A DNA stretch of 64,000 nucleotides from contig CANNFT010000014.1 of the NCBI GenBank assembly GCA_947503895.1, positions 1-64,000 on the forward strand, read 5' to 3'. Position 1 is the stretch's first letter, and the number at the start of each line of letters is the position of its first letter. This document shows, in pieces, positions 53,637-62,547 of the stretch. The stretch comes from an uncultured Saccharospirillaceae bacterium. GTDB lineage: Bacteria > Pseudomonadota > Gammaproteobacteria > Pseudomonadales > Oceanobacteraceae. The notes beneath the pieces were generated by a model, which searched no databases, was not told the DNA's origin, and saw only the letters and a list, made by a program, of their open reading frames with translations. The position numbers were made by a program, and so were the translations under genes.

Positions 53637-54292
53637 CAACTGTAGACAACACTTTAAGCGCTTTGCCAAAAAAAGACATGAGTCATTCAGATTCGATAGA
53701 TGCCGATGTAAAGCATCAAAAAAGAATGGCAGCGAGAAAAGCGGTAATGGACAAAAAAATCGCTGCTGCAACGGAAGAACGTGGCGTACTTATTTTACTA
53801 AAAGGCAATGGAAAAGGTAAAAGCAGCTCGGCCTTTGGCACTATGGCACGGTGCGTAGGCCATGGAAAAAAAGCCGCGGTTGTTCAATTTAGCAAGGGCC
53901 GAACCGAAACGGGTGAATACAAACTGTTTAAAGATCACAATCTTATAGACTGGCACGTCATGGGTCATGGTTTTACGTGGGAAACCCAAGATAAAACTCA
54001 GGATATTGCAGCGGCAAAACAAGCCTGGAGCGTCGCGGAAGCACTGCTGAATAATGAGCAATACGAAATGTTGGTGTTCGATGAAATGAGCTACATGTTT
54101 AAGTACGGTTATTTAGATGTCTTGCCGGTCGTAGAAGCATTGAAAAAACGCCCTAGGCATCAGCATGTGATTATTACAGGGCGTACGATGGCGACACCAC
54201 TTCAAGACATAGCGGATACGATCAGTGTTGTACAAGATGAACGACATGCATTCCGGTTGGGTGTAAAAGCACAGCAAGGCATTGAGTACTAA
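53633..54292 (+). CDS. cobO: cob(I)yrinic acid a,c-diamide adenosyltransferase
   Basis: A 219-residue CobO/BtuR-type enzyme that adds the adenosyl group of ATP to cob(I)yrinic acid a,c-diamide or cobalamin. The P-loop is LLKGNGKGKSSSAFG, followed by VQFSKGRTETGEY, LVFDEMSYMFKYGYLDV and HVIITGRTM. An N-terminal basic stretch of about 45 residues precedes the core, a common feature. Overlaps the chelatase fusion by four bases and shares its last base with the cbiA start. Confidence 0.94.
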   Translation: MTTVDNTLSALPKKDMSHSDSIDADVKHQKRMAARKAVMDKKIAAATEERGVLILLKGNGKGKSSSAFGTMARCVGHGKKAAVVQFSKGRTETGEYKLFKDHNLIDWHVMGHGFTWETQDKTQDIAAAKQAWSVAEALLNNEQYEMLVFDEMSYMFKYGYLDVLPVVEALKKRPRHQHVIITGRTMATPLQDIADTISVVQDERHAFRLGVKAQQGIEY

Positions 54293-55719
54293 TGAATTCA
54301 TCTCAGCTTTCGGTTAACTGCCCTGCATTGTTTATTGCGGCCCCTGCTTCTGGACAGGGTAAAACCACCGTAACGTCTGCTTTAGCACGGTATTTAAAGC
54401 AACAAAATAAAACGGTCACTATTTTTAAAACCGGTCCCGATTATTTAGATCCTCAAATTCTTGCACAGGCATCTGGTCATGCCGTTGAGCCGCTCGATCT
54501 ATGGATGGCAGGAGAATCTTATTGTCGTGATCAACTTTACAAAGCGGCCTGCCATTCTGATGTAATTCTGATTGAAGGCGCGATGGGTATTTTTGATGGT
54601 CAGCCGTCCAGTGCTGACCTCGCCGCAAAATTCAACATTCCAATTGCATTAGTTATGGATGTAAAAGGCATGGCGCAAACGGTAGGGGCTGTGGCCGACG
54701 GAATTATTCGCTATCGTGACGACATACAATTTGCAGGGCTCATTGCAAATAAATGCGGCTCAGCTCGTCACGCAGAACTCATACAAGAAACCCTCCCTAA
54801 TACGCTTCCACTCATGGCGACATTAGCGCGAGAAGAAGCCATTGCGCTACCTGAAAGGCATTTGGGATTGGTACAGGCCAGCGAAGTCGCTTCAGAGCTT
54901 GAGCAGCGATTTGATCAGGGGGCAGCTGAACTATTGGCGGGTGGTATTCAATTTTATTTAGAGACGACGGGTATTCCCATGGCGAGCTTTCGTCAAATGA
55001 ATACTGAAAACGCAGTTGAGCAGAAGTCATTGGGTCGTCACGCCAAAGACTTGAACGCTGGATTAAGTAAAACTGAGAACGGTAAAGAGAGCGCTCACCG
55101 TCCCTTAGATGGTGTACGAATTGGCATTGCGAAAGATGAAGCTTTCAGCTTCATTTACGCCGCCAACAGTAATGCATTAGCAGCATTAGGGGCAGAGTGT
55201 ATTTACTTTTCACCTATGCATGACTCGGATCTCCCAGAATGTGATGCGGTTTGGTTGCCGGGCGGATACCCAGAATTACATGCCGAAGCACTGTCAACGA
55301 ACCATTCTATGTTAGAAGCGTTTAAAGTATTTCAGTCAAAGAATAACCCCATTCTTGCAGAATGCGGGGGATTTCTATACTGCTTAGAGTCATTGACTGA
55401 TCTAGAGGAAAATAGCTATACAATGTCGGGCATGCTTCATGGGCATGGCATGATGCGTGGAAAAAGGGGCTGTCAGGGAATGCAAACAGCCATTCTGCCG
55501 GAAGGCGAAATTAGAGGACATGCTCATCATCGTTCTCGCAGTGAAAAAACACCTAGCCCCATTGCATTTAGTCGGCGACAAAGACACGCAGCTCCGGGTG
55601 AACCCATTTATAGAAAAGGCCGGTTAACGGCCACTTATTTACATTTGTTTTTTCCCTCCAATCTTGATGCGGTTGTAAAGCTATTTAAAAAAAATAGCGA
55701 CGAGCCAATCAAGCCCTAA
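54292..55719 (+). CDS. cbiA: cobyrinate a,c-diamide synthase
   Basis: A 475-residue glutamine amidotransferase that amidates cobyrinate at the a and c side chains. The N-terminal ATP site is FIAAPASGQGKTTVTSALA, then FKTGPDYLDPQILA and LIEGAMGIFDG; the C-terminal GATase-like domain has WLPGGYPELHAEAL and LAECGGFLYCLE (catalytic Cys). The name CbiA is used because the pathway here is cobalt-early; CobB is the aerobic equivalent. ATG overlaps the cobO stop by one base. Confidence 0.95.
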   Translation: MNSSQLSVNCPALFIAAPASGQGKTTVTSALARYLKQQNKTVTIFKTGPDYLDPQILAQASGHAVEPLDLWMAGESYCRDQLYKAACHSDVILIEGAMGIFDGQPSSADLAAKFNIPIALVMDVKGMAQTVGAVADGIIRYRDDIQFAGLIANKCGSARHAELIQETLPNTLPLMATLAREEAIALPERHLGLVQASEVASELEQRFDQGAAELLAGGIQFYLETTGIPMASFRQMNTENAVEQKSLGRHAKDLNAGLSKTENGKESAHRPLDGVRIGIAKDEAFSFIYAANSNALAALGAECIYFSPMHDSDLPECDAVWLPGGYPELHAEALSTNHSMLEAFKVFQSKNNPILAECGGFLYCLESLTDLEENSYTMSGMLHGHGMMRGKRGCQGMQTAILPEGEIRGHAHHRSRSEKTPSPIAFSRRQRHAAPGEPIYRKGRLTATYLHLFFPSNLDAVVKLFKKNSDEPIKP

Positions 55720-55743
55720 ACGTACCCAAGAGGATGTCTATTA

Positions 55744-56430
55744 ATGTTGTTTAGTTCGTTAACCATGATCGGGGCCGGGTTCTCATTGGGGTTGTTGCAT
55801 GCGTTTGACGCTGATCATGTCATGGCGGTATCAACACTGAGCACGCGTAAGCCCAGTTTCAATAGTACCATTAAGCAGGGGCTCCATTGGGCATTGGGGC
55901 ATGGAGGCATATTATTACTGTGTGGATTGCTATTGTTTGGAATTGGTTTTGAAATTCCAGCTACTTTTCAATCCTTAGCAGAAGCCAGTGTAGGCGTATT
56001 GTTGATTTTAATTGGTGCGTTGTGCTTGAAAAAATGCAGGCAGCAGTCGCTAAAATTAGTTCGACACACTCATGGTGATATCGAGCATACCCATTGGCAA
56101 ATTGTCGATAGAGACTCTCAAAAACCGGTTCAGGAAAATGATCATAATCATGCTCCTGCAATGGTGGGTATGTTACACGGATTGGCTGGCAGTGCGCCTG
56201 CGTTAGCCTTAGTGCCTGCCATGGCAAGTGGCGATCTGATATCAGCCCTTACTTATCTTTTAATATTTTCTTTGGGTGTGCTGATAGCGATGATGACTTT
56301 TAGCATGGGGCTCGGAGCGACACAAAAATATTTATTAAACGTAAGTGCACGGTTATTCCAATATATGCGTTATGGCATTTCATTGGTTGCAATGGCATTC
56401 GGTGGTTACTGGTTAATGCAGGCGATATAA
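55744..56430 (+). CDS. NiCoT-like nickel/cobalt transporter
   Basis: A 228-residue membrane protein with about six helices. LLHAFDADHVMAV carries the HX4DH metal signature of nickel/cobalt transporters in the first helix. A hydrophilic central loop with several His (HTHGDIEHTHW, NDHNHAP) is probably a metal-binding segment, and MLHGLAGSAPALALVPAM follows. It is shorter than classical HoxN/NixA (over 300) and resembles the UreH-like branch. In the middle of the cobalamin operon it most likely supplies cobalt; efflux cannot be excluded. GAGGATG precedes ATG 55744. Confidence 0.8.
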   Translation: MLFSSLTMIGAGFSLGLLHAFDADHVMAVSTLSTRKPSFNSTIKQGLHWALGHGGILLLCGLLLFGIGFEIPATFQSLAEASVGVLLILIGALCLKKCRQQSLKLVRHTHGDIEHTHWQIVDRDSQKPVQENDHNHAPAMVGMLHGLAGSAPALALVPAMASGDLISALTYLLIFSLGVLIAMMTFSMGLGATQKYLLNVSARLFQYMRYGISLVAMAFGGYWLMQAI

Positions 56431-56477
56431 CGATTTTTTAAATCATTGCTCTTTGATACCCGAGGCGCTGTGCCGAA

Positions 56478-57662
56478 ATGTGGCCAGAAAGTTCAGAGTC
56501 AAAACGTGTTTTAAGAACAGGCTTAACCACTGGCTGTTGTGCAACTGCTTGTGCGCTAGCAGCAGGCTGGTTGCTGTTGGGAGAAAATTATTTTAACGGT
56601 GCGGTGGAAACAGAGGTTACCGTAAAGCTACCTAAAGGGAAGCTTGTTTCTCTAAAAGTGCATGGCTTATTAAAAGAGGGCGGCCGTGCATGTGCGAGCA
56701 CCTTCAAAGACGCCGGTGATGACCCAGATGTGACACACGGTGCTCGTATCTTTACGGAAGTTGCGTTGGTCGACAAAGCCGGCGTCCAATTTGTAGCAGG
56801 AGAAGGTGTCGGGACGGTGACCAAAACGGGTTTGATTCTTGACGTTGGAGAACCCGCTATTAACCCCGTGCCCAGAGCGATGATCATTGATCATTTGAAC
56901 GATATTGCTGAAGCCAGTGGGTACACAGGCGGTTTTCGAGTCACGGTTGGAATCGAAAACGGTCGTGTGATCGCCCAAAAAACGATGAATCCACGGCTAG
57001 GAATTAAAGGTGGATTATCCGTCTTAGGAACAACGGGCATCGTTCGTCCCTTTTCCTGTGCGGCGTATATCGCTTCAATACATCAAGGTATTGATGTTGC
57101 GTTAGCGAATGGATTAACCCGAATAGCAGCAACCACGGGTAATAGCAGTGAAATTGCGATTCAAAATAAATATGGTTTAGACACCATGGCGATGATTGAA
57201 ATGGGTGATTTCATTGGTGCCGTTTTAAAGTATCTTAAAAATATTGAAAAAGAAGGACGCGCGCTACAGAAGCTAATTATTTGCGGTGGCTTCGGAAAGT
57301 TAACTAAATTCGCGGATGGGCATTTGGATCTTCATAGTCGGGCGTCATCAATCAATTTTGAGTTTCTAAAAGAATTGGCCCTGGAAAGAAGTCGTGCAGA
57401 CAATCAAAATGAAACCCATGAGAGTCATGCTAATCGGTCTTTGGACCATCAGGCGCTGAGTGAACGAATACTGACTGCAAATACCAGTATCGAAGTTCTC
57501 ACTTATTGTCACTCGCAGGGCATTGATTTAGGCCATCTGGTTTGTGAAAAAGCAATTCAAGTTGCAAGAAAAATCATCCCTCGTAAAACGGGATTAGAAA
57601 TTTATGCCATTAATCGTCAGGGAAATATTGTGGGTAGTGCTGCCAGCGAGGCATTAAATTAA
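56478..57662 (+). CDS. cbiD: cobalt-precorrin-5B C1-methyltransferase
   Basis: A 394-residue CbiD, which methylates C1 of the corrin ring in the cobalt-early pathway. Signatures are LRTGLTTGCCATACALAAGW at the N-terminus, AGEGVGTVTKTGLILDVGEPAI, NPRLGIKGGLSVLGTTGIVRPF and IIICGGFGKLTK-like IICGGFGKLTKFADG. The aerobic pathway uses the unrelated CobF, so this gene fixes the route. It begins 48 bases after the transporter and is followed two bases after its stop by cbiJ. Confidence 0.96.
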   Translation: MWPESSESKRVLRTGLTTGCCATACALAAGWLLLGENYFNGAVETEVTVKLPKGKLVSLKVHGLLKEGGRACASTFKDAGDDPDVTHGARIFTEVALVDKAGVQFVAGEGVGTVTKTGLILDVGEPAINPVPRAMIIDHLNDIAEASGYTGGFRVTVGIENGRVIAQKTMNPRLGIKGGLSVLGTTGIVRPFSCAAYIASIHQGIDVALANGLTRIAATTGNSSEIAIQNKYGLDTMAMIEMGDFIGAVLKYLKNIEKEGRALQKLIICGGFGKLTKFADGHLDLHSRASSINFEFLKELALERSRADNQNETHESHANRSLDHQALSERILTANTSIEVLTYCHSQGIDLGHLVCEKAIQVARKIIPRKTGLEIYAINRQGNIVGSAASEALN

Positions 57663-57664
57663 CG

Positions 57665-58462
57665 ATGATGAATCCTTGTGATAGCTCAGCAAAATATAAC
57701 GATAGGCCGGCAGAAAAGAAAAATATTTTGCTGCTAGGCGGGACGGCAGATGGTAGAAAGCTTGCTGAAGCTATCAACCATCTTGATGTTCATCTTATTT
57801 ACAGTGTCGCGGGCCTTGTTCGACTGCCGAGTGTTGGATGTGAAAGCGTCGTGGGTGGATTCACACAATTTGGCGGTTTACACAGCTACATTAAGAACAG
57901 AAATATCAGCGGTGTCATTGATGCGACACACCCTTATGCAAAACGTATGAGTGAAACCGCTTGCAGTGTGACATCTGCGCTAAATATCCCTTATTGGCGC
58001 TTTTGTCGATTGCCATGGCAGCCTAGCGAAAAAGATAATTGGATTGATATTACGGATGAGACTGAATTACTAAAAAATTTAGCCGGCTATAACAGTGTTT
58101 TTTTAACAGCGGGTCAGATATCCCATTCACTCACGACGGACTTAGGTGCAATGGGGCATCAACAGCAGCTATTGCGAACGGCCGTTGAGCCTAGCATGCA
58201 ATTACCGGATTCCATGACTTGGCTAAAAGCCATTGGTCCTTTTTCGGTTGAAGGTGAACAAGCAATATTTAAAAAATTTAATATAGATGTATTGGTCAGT
58301 AAGAACAGTGGGGGGCATTCAACTTCAGCGAAGTTAACCGTAGCACGAGAAAAAGCCATCCCTGTTTTAATGATTCAGCGGCCGTTCATCAGTCCCGCGG
58401 CATTTGAATTTACGAGTCGTACCGAATTGGTCGGTGCGGTGATGAACTATCTAAAACCATAA
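57665..58462 (+). CDS. cbiJ: precorrin-6A / cobalt-precorrin-6A reductase
   Basis: A 265-residue NAD(P)H-dependent reductase of the CbiJ/CobK family. ILLLGGTADGRKLAEAI is the N-terminal dinucleotide site; ISGVIDATHPYAKRMSETA and VLVSKNSGGHSTSAKLTVA near 215 are family signatures, and IPVLMIQRP follows. It lies directly after cbiD. The 213 bases after its stop break the tight spacing of the operon, so a second promoter before cbiX is possible. Confidence 0.94.
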   Translation: MMNPCDSSAKYNDRPAEKKNILLLGGTADGRKLAEAINHLDVHLIYSVAGLVRLPSVGCESVVGGFTQFGGLHSYIKNRNISGVIDATHPYAKRMSETACSVTSALNIPYWRFCRLPWQPSEKDNWIDITDETELLKNLAGYNSVFLTAGQISHSLTTDLGAMGHQQQLLRTAVEPSMQLPDSMTWLKAIGPFSVEGEQAIFKKFNIDVLVSKNSGGHSTSAKLTVAREKAIPVLMIQRPFISPAAFEFTSRTELVGAVMNYLKP

Positions 58463-58675
58463 TAAAAAACAGCTGAACAAGTATGAGTGCATTTACGAAT
58501 TAATTTAGTTAGATATTGAGTAGATGTACGTTTAATTGCTCAATGTATCGGCCCAAAAAGCATAGTGATTTTTTCAATCGGCACAGGCCAGATTCAAAAG
58601 TGAATTGGATACGTTGCTAGAAAAATCATCAGGCCTTCAGCCGAGCAACTTAATGAGAGAATAATAGGTGACTTT

Positions 58676-59713
58676 ATGAGTGAAACATTTAAAGACGAAG
58701 TATTGATACCGGTCAGTCAATCACAAGAAACGGATAAGCCGGCTATCCTGTTTGCAGGTCATGGTTCGCGTGATGTCGATGCTGTTGAAGAGTTTTATCA
58801 ATTGGCTGAGCATTTTCGTCAACGATTCCCAGATAGAATGGTGGAAACTGGTTTTTTAGAATTCGTGAAACCCATCATTGCTGAAGGTGTAGAAAAACTT
58901 GTCAATCAGGGAGCAAAACATATTCAAGCAATACCCGGTATGCTCATGGCGGGAGGGCATGCAAAGAATGACATCCCCAGCGAGTTGAATACCTTACAAC
59001 AGCAATTTGGCGTTAAGATTGAGTATGGCGCAGAATTGGGCGTACATCCTTTTATGCTCCAAGCTGCGCAAGCTCGAATAGAGCAAGCAGAGGCAGAAAT
59101 GACGACTCGCATAGGGTCTCAGTACTCACGAAAAGACACGTTGCTTGTTGTGGTGGGTCGCGGTGCATCAGACGCCGATGCAAATTCAAATATTTGTAAA
59201 ATTACGCGTTTTTTAGAAGAAGGTATGGGGTTCGGCTGGGCCACCACTTGTTACAGTGGCGTCACAACGCCCCTTGTACCGGATTGTTTAGATCGCGCTC
59301 ATGGCCTTGGATTCAAACAAGTTATCGTATTTCCCTATTTTTTGTTTACAGGACGATTGGTAAAAAAAATCTATCGGTGGGTTGATGATTACGCAGCCAA
59401 ACACGAAGACGTAACAGTGGTTAAAGCTTCCTATTTGAATGATCATCCCAAAGTGATTGACACATTTGTCGAGAAATTAAATGAAATAGAAGCGGGCAAT
59501 CCTAATATGAATTGTCAATTGTGTCAGTATCGAGTGCAAATAGTAGGCGCTGAACACAAAGTTGGCGCTGTTCAGGAAAGTCATCATCATCACGTGCAAG
59601 GAATCGGCACAGACGCCGACCATCACGGTCATCACCACCATCATGGTCATCACCACCACCATCATAGCCATGAAGTGAAGGCTGCTACGCACGTTAGTGA
59701 AACAGTGGATTGA
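58676..59713 (+). CDS. cbiX: sirohydrochlorin cobaltochelatase, long CbiX with His-rich tail
   Basis: A 345-residue CbiX with two chelatase lobes: ILFAGHGSRDVDAVEEFYQL (catalytic His) and IQAIPGMLMAGGHAKNDIP in the first, LLVVVGRGASDADANSNI and FPYFLFTGRLVKKI in the second. It inserts cobalt into sirohydrochlorin, the first committed step of the cobalt-early route. A C-terminal MNCQLC (MxCxxC) motif near 280 matches the iron-sulfur site known from long CbiX, and a tail with about 17 His (310-330) likely stores or handles cobalt. The tail is repetitive, so copy number may vary between strains. Confidence 0.94.
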   Translation: MSETFKDEVLIPVSQSQETDKPAILFAGHGSRDVDAVEEFYQLAEHFRQRFPDRMVETGFLEFVKPIIAEGVEKLVNQGAKHIQAIPGMLMAGGHAKNDIPSELNTLQQQFGVKIEYGAELGVHPFMLQAAQARIEQAEAEMTTRIGSQYSRKDTLLVVVGRGASDADANSNICKITRFLEEGMGFGWATTCYSGVTTPLVPDCLDRAHGLGFKQVIVFPYFLFTGRLVKKIYRWVDDYAAKHEDVTVVKASYLNDHPKVIDTFVEKLNEIEAGNPNMNCQLCQYRVQIVGAEHKVGAVQESHHHHVQGIGTDADHHGHHHHHGHHHHHHSHEVKAATHVSETVD

Positions 59714-59776
59714 GTAAAATAGACGTTAGGGATAGTACAGGCCCCGTTCCGATGACGGTTGCTAAGGTGAATCATT

Positions 59777-60415
59777 ATGGCTGCTTATGAAGTGCATCCA
59801 AATAAAATTGAAGAAGAAAGCTTTAGGCTCATTCGTCAGCTGACAGATTTGTCTGCTTTCTCGCCAGACGAGCAGCAAGTGGTCATGCGTATTGTACATA
59901 GCGTTGGGTTGCCCGAAGTTGCGCAGCATGTGCACTTTAGCAAAAACAGCTGTGGTGCAGGGCGTGCTGCCTTAGCGAGTCATCGCCCAATTTTATGTGA
60001 TGCTGAAATGGTCAAACAGGGCATTACCAAACGCATGATTTCTGAACCACCGTTGTGCTACCTGAATCATGCTTCTGTTCCTCAGTTAGCTAAGTCAAAA
60101 AATGAAACGCGTTCAATGGCGGCACTAAACCTTTGGGCGCCTCAATTAAAAGACAGTGTAGTGGTGATTGGTAATGCTCCGACTGCATTGTTTCGCTTAT
60201 TGGAAATGATAGAACAGGGTTGTGACAAACCGGCCGTGGTTATCGGTATGCCTGTCGGTTTTGTCGGTGCCGCTGAATCTAAAGAGGCACTATGGCGTAA
60301 ACACCAAGAACTGGGTATTGAATGTATCACTTTACTGGGGCGACAAGGTGGCAGTGCTGTGTCTGCTGCTTCTGTAAACGCTTTACTGCGCTGTAATCTA
60401 GGAGAGCGTTATTAA
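59777..60415 (+). CDS. cbiC: precorrin-8X / cobalt-precorrin-8 methylmutase
   Basis: A 212-residue CbiC/CobH that shifts a methyl from C11 to C12 to give hydrogenobyrinate or cobyrinate. MRIVHSVGLPEVAQHVHFS contains the catalytic His; GRAALASHRPILCDAEMVKQG, VVIGNAPTALFRLLEMIEQG and VVIGMPVGFVGAAESK are family signatures. AAGGTGA lies eight bases before ATG 59777. Between cbiX and cbiET, 60 and 33 bases apart. Confidence 0.95.
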   Translation: MAAYEVHPNKIEEESFRLIRQLTDLSAFSPDEQQVVMRIVHSVGLPEVAQHVHFSKNSCGAGRAALASHRPILCDAEMVKQGITKRMISEPPLCYLNHASVPQLAKSKNETRSMAALNLWAPQLKDSVVVIGNAPTALFRLLEMIEQGCDKPAVVIGMPVGFVGAAESKEALWRKHQELGIECITLLGRQGGSAVSAASVNALLRCNLGERY

Positions 60416-60448
60416 AGCAACCTATTTCTATTTGGCAGTGCGGTCGAT

Positions 60449-61759
60449 ATGAGTCAAGAAATACATATCATAGGATTGGGTGTCGCACACATTGCTGCGT
60501 TACCGACTAATGCAATATCCGCATTAGAAGAGTGCACGTGTGTCATGGGTTCCCAGCGACAAATTGATACGGTTTGCAACTTAATGAGTGGGCAAAAAAT
60601 TCTGATGCTGCCTCCATTGAATCAGCTTAAAACGCAATTGGCTAAATTACAGGATGAAGGCCACGTTAAAATTGCCATTTTGGCGTCTGGCGATCCGTTG
60701 TATTACGGAATTGGAAAGTGGATCAGCAGTCATGTTTCGACTGCCAGAGTGAATACTTATCCGGCTGTCTCCAGTATTCAGGCCGCATGTCACGCTGTTG
60801 GGCGATCGCTACAAGATGTCGATGTTGTCAGCTTGCATGGTCGACCATTTGAAACGCTCAAGCATGCACTTAAGCCCAATAAAACGTTGGTTGTGTTGAC
60901 AGATAAAAATAGTATGCCGATGCATATTGCGACAGCTTGTCAGCAATTGGGCTTCCACGACGCTAAACTGACCATTTGTGAGCGAATGGGTTATGAAGAT
61001 GAAAAAATTAGGTCATTCACTGTAGAAGATCTGCTACCTGAGCAGGCACAGCACGCTTCGTATGAACGTGAAAAATTTCAGTTCGACCTTTTGAATGTCG
61101 CTGTGGTCGAGACGTATCGAAGTACACAGTACGTTCCTACTTTTCCCGGTATCCCAGATAATCAATTTTATACCGATGGAACACTGCCTGGAAAAGGCAT
61201 GCTCACAAAGCGTGCTGTGCGCTTACAAATATTATCCATGTTAGAACCGCAAGATGAAGATGTGATTTGGGATATTGGTGCTGGGTGTGGCTCAGTTTCC
61301 ATCGAATTGGGTGCGTGGAATTCGAAAGTTAAAGTGCATGCTATTGAGCATCATTCCGATCGATTGGAATGCATTTACCAAAATCGCTTTAAGTTTGGTG
61401 TATCACCTCAATTGAACATAGTGGAAGGCAAGGCACCCAATGCCTTAAATGATTTACCGCCGCCAAATAAAATTTTTGTCGGAGGAAGTGATGGTGAACT
61501 GGGTGCAATACTAAAAATTGCGTGGTCAGACTTACAAGAAAATGGCATTTTGCTAGGGTCCGCTGTTACAGAAAGCACCAAAATGGGCTTTCTAACCTTC
61601 TTAGAGGCAATTCGGTCGACAGATCAAATTAGAGACATAGATTTTACAACCATCACAATTTCGATTGCGGAAGGTGGAACCCTAGCCGGTCAGTTGCTTT
61701 ATCGCCCGAATTTGCCCGTAACGTTATTTCAGTTTAGAAAATGCGTGACCCAAAAATGA
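60449..61759 (+). CDS. cbiET: CbiE-CbiT fusion, precorrin-6Y/7 C5,15-methyltransferase
   Basis: A 436-residue bifunctional enzyme (CobL in the aerobic nomenclature). The N-terminal CbiE half (1-220) starts IHIIGLGVAHIAALPTNA and has ILASGDPLYYGIGKW and YPAVSSIQAACHAVG. The C-terminal CbiT half (about 245-436) has LTKRAVRLQILSML, VIWDIGAGCGSVSIELG and IFVGGSDGEL. It methylates C5 and C15 with decarboxylation. Its 3' end overlaps cbiL by 19 bases. Confidence 0.95.
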   Translation: MSQEIHIIGLGVAHIAALPTNAISALEECTCVMGSQRQIDTVCNLMSGQKILMLPPLNQLKTQLAKLQDEGHVKIAILASGDPLYYGIGKWISSHVSTARVNTYPAVSSIQAACHAVGRSLQDVDVVSLHGRPFETLKHALKPNKTLVVLTDKNSMPMHIATACQQLGFHDAKLTICERMGYEDEKIRSFTVEDLLPEQAQHASYEREKFQFDLLNVAVVETYRSTQYVPTFPGIPDNQFYTDGTLPGKGMLTKRAVRLQILSMLEPQDEDVIWDIGAGCGSVSIELGAWNSKVKVHAIEHHSDRLECIYQNRFKFGVSPQLNIVEGKAPNALNDLPPPNKIFVGGSDGELGAILKIAWSDLQENGILLGSAVTESTKMGFLTFLEAIRSTDQIRDIDFTTITISIAEGGTLAGQLLYRPNLPVTLFQFRKCVTQK

Positions 61760-62547
61760 GTGAACAATTCGTAAAAAGGCATTCTGTAGAAACGCACTCG
61801 TCAACTGCTTTTGGTCGTTTCATTGGTGTGGGCGTAGGGCCGGGTGATCCGGAACTCATTACCCTAAAGGCGGCCCGTTTTATTTCTCGTGCTCAAATTA
61901 TCGGCTATCTATGTAACCAAAATGGTGAATCACAAGCCAAAGACATCGTGTCGTCGATAATAGAAGAGGGGGTTAACAAACCCAAAAGTACGCTACCCAT
62001 TACCGAGCTTCCTTTATACGTTCCTATGGATAGGGACCCAACAGTAGCAGAAAAAGCCTATTCTGATGGCGCAAAGGTCATAGCAGGACACCTCAAGCAA
62101 GGTATTGACGTTGTCTTTCTGTGTGAAGGCGATCCACTTTTTTTTGGTTCGTTTACCTATTTGCTCAATATCTTACAGGAGCACTTTTCCTGTGAAGTGG
62201 TGCCTGGTATTTCATCCCCCCACGCTGCATCTTCAACACTGATGGCTCCCTTGACCATGCTAAAAGAAAGTTATGCGGTAGTCAGTGGGCGGCATTCAGA
62301 ACGAAAATTAAAACAAACGTTACGTGACTTCGATTCGATCGTCATTATGAAAGCAGGTCGTGAGCGTTCTAAGATAGTACGTGCGATTAAAGAATCGGAG
62401 AGAACGGAGGACGCTACGTATTTAGAATACATCGGTCGTGCGAACCAATCTGTCGTAGTTGATATTCGCAATTTGGATGAGCAAGAGTCAGGGCCCTATT
62501 TCAGTTTATTCGTTGTGAGGCGAGCAAAGAGAGGGCGGCATGATTAA
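61741..62547 (+). CDS. cbiL: precorrin-2 / cobalt-factor II C20-methyltransferase
   Basis: A 268-residue SAM methyltransferase (CbiL/CobI). FIGVGVGPGDPELITLKAAR is the N-terminal fold start, VFLCEGDPLFFGSFTYLL the SAM loop, CEVVPGISSPHAASSTLMAPL the second motif. ATG 61741 overlaps cbiET by 19 bases; ATG 61756, five codons later, is an alternative. Its 3' end overlaps cbiG by eight bases, indicating coupled translation. Confidence 0.94.
   Translation: MRDPKMSEQFVKRHSVETHSSTAFGRFIGVGVGPGDPELITLKAARFISRAQIIGYLCNQNGESQAKDIVSSIIEEGVNKPKSTLPITELPLYVPMDRDPTVAEKAYSDGAKVIAGHLKQGIDVVFLCEGDPLFFGSFTYLLNILQEHFSCEVVPGISSPHAASSTLMAPLTMLKESYAVVSGRHSERKLKQTLRDFDSIVIMKAGRERSKIVRAIKESERTEDATYLEYIGRANQSVVVDIRNLDEQESGPYFSLFVVRRAKRGRHD

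Noticed and set aside
58463..58675. Second cobalamin riboswitch before cbiX
   Set aside because: None of the aptamer landmarks (GCAACTG, GGGAAGG, B12 box) is present in this gap.
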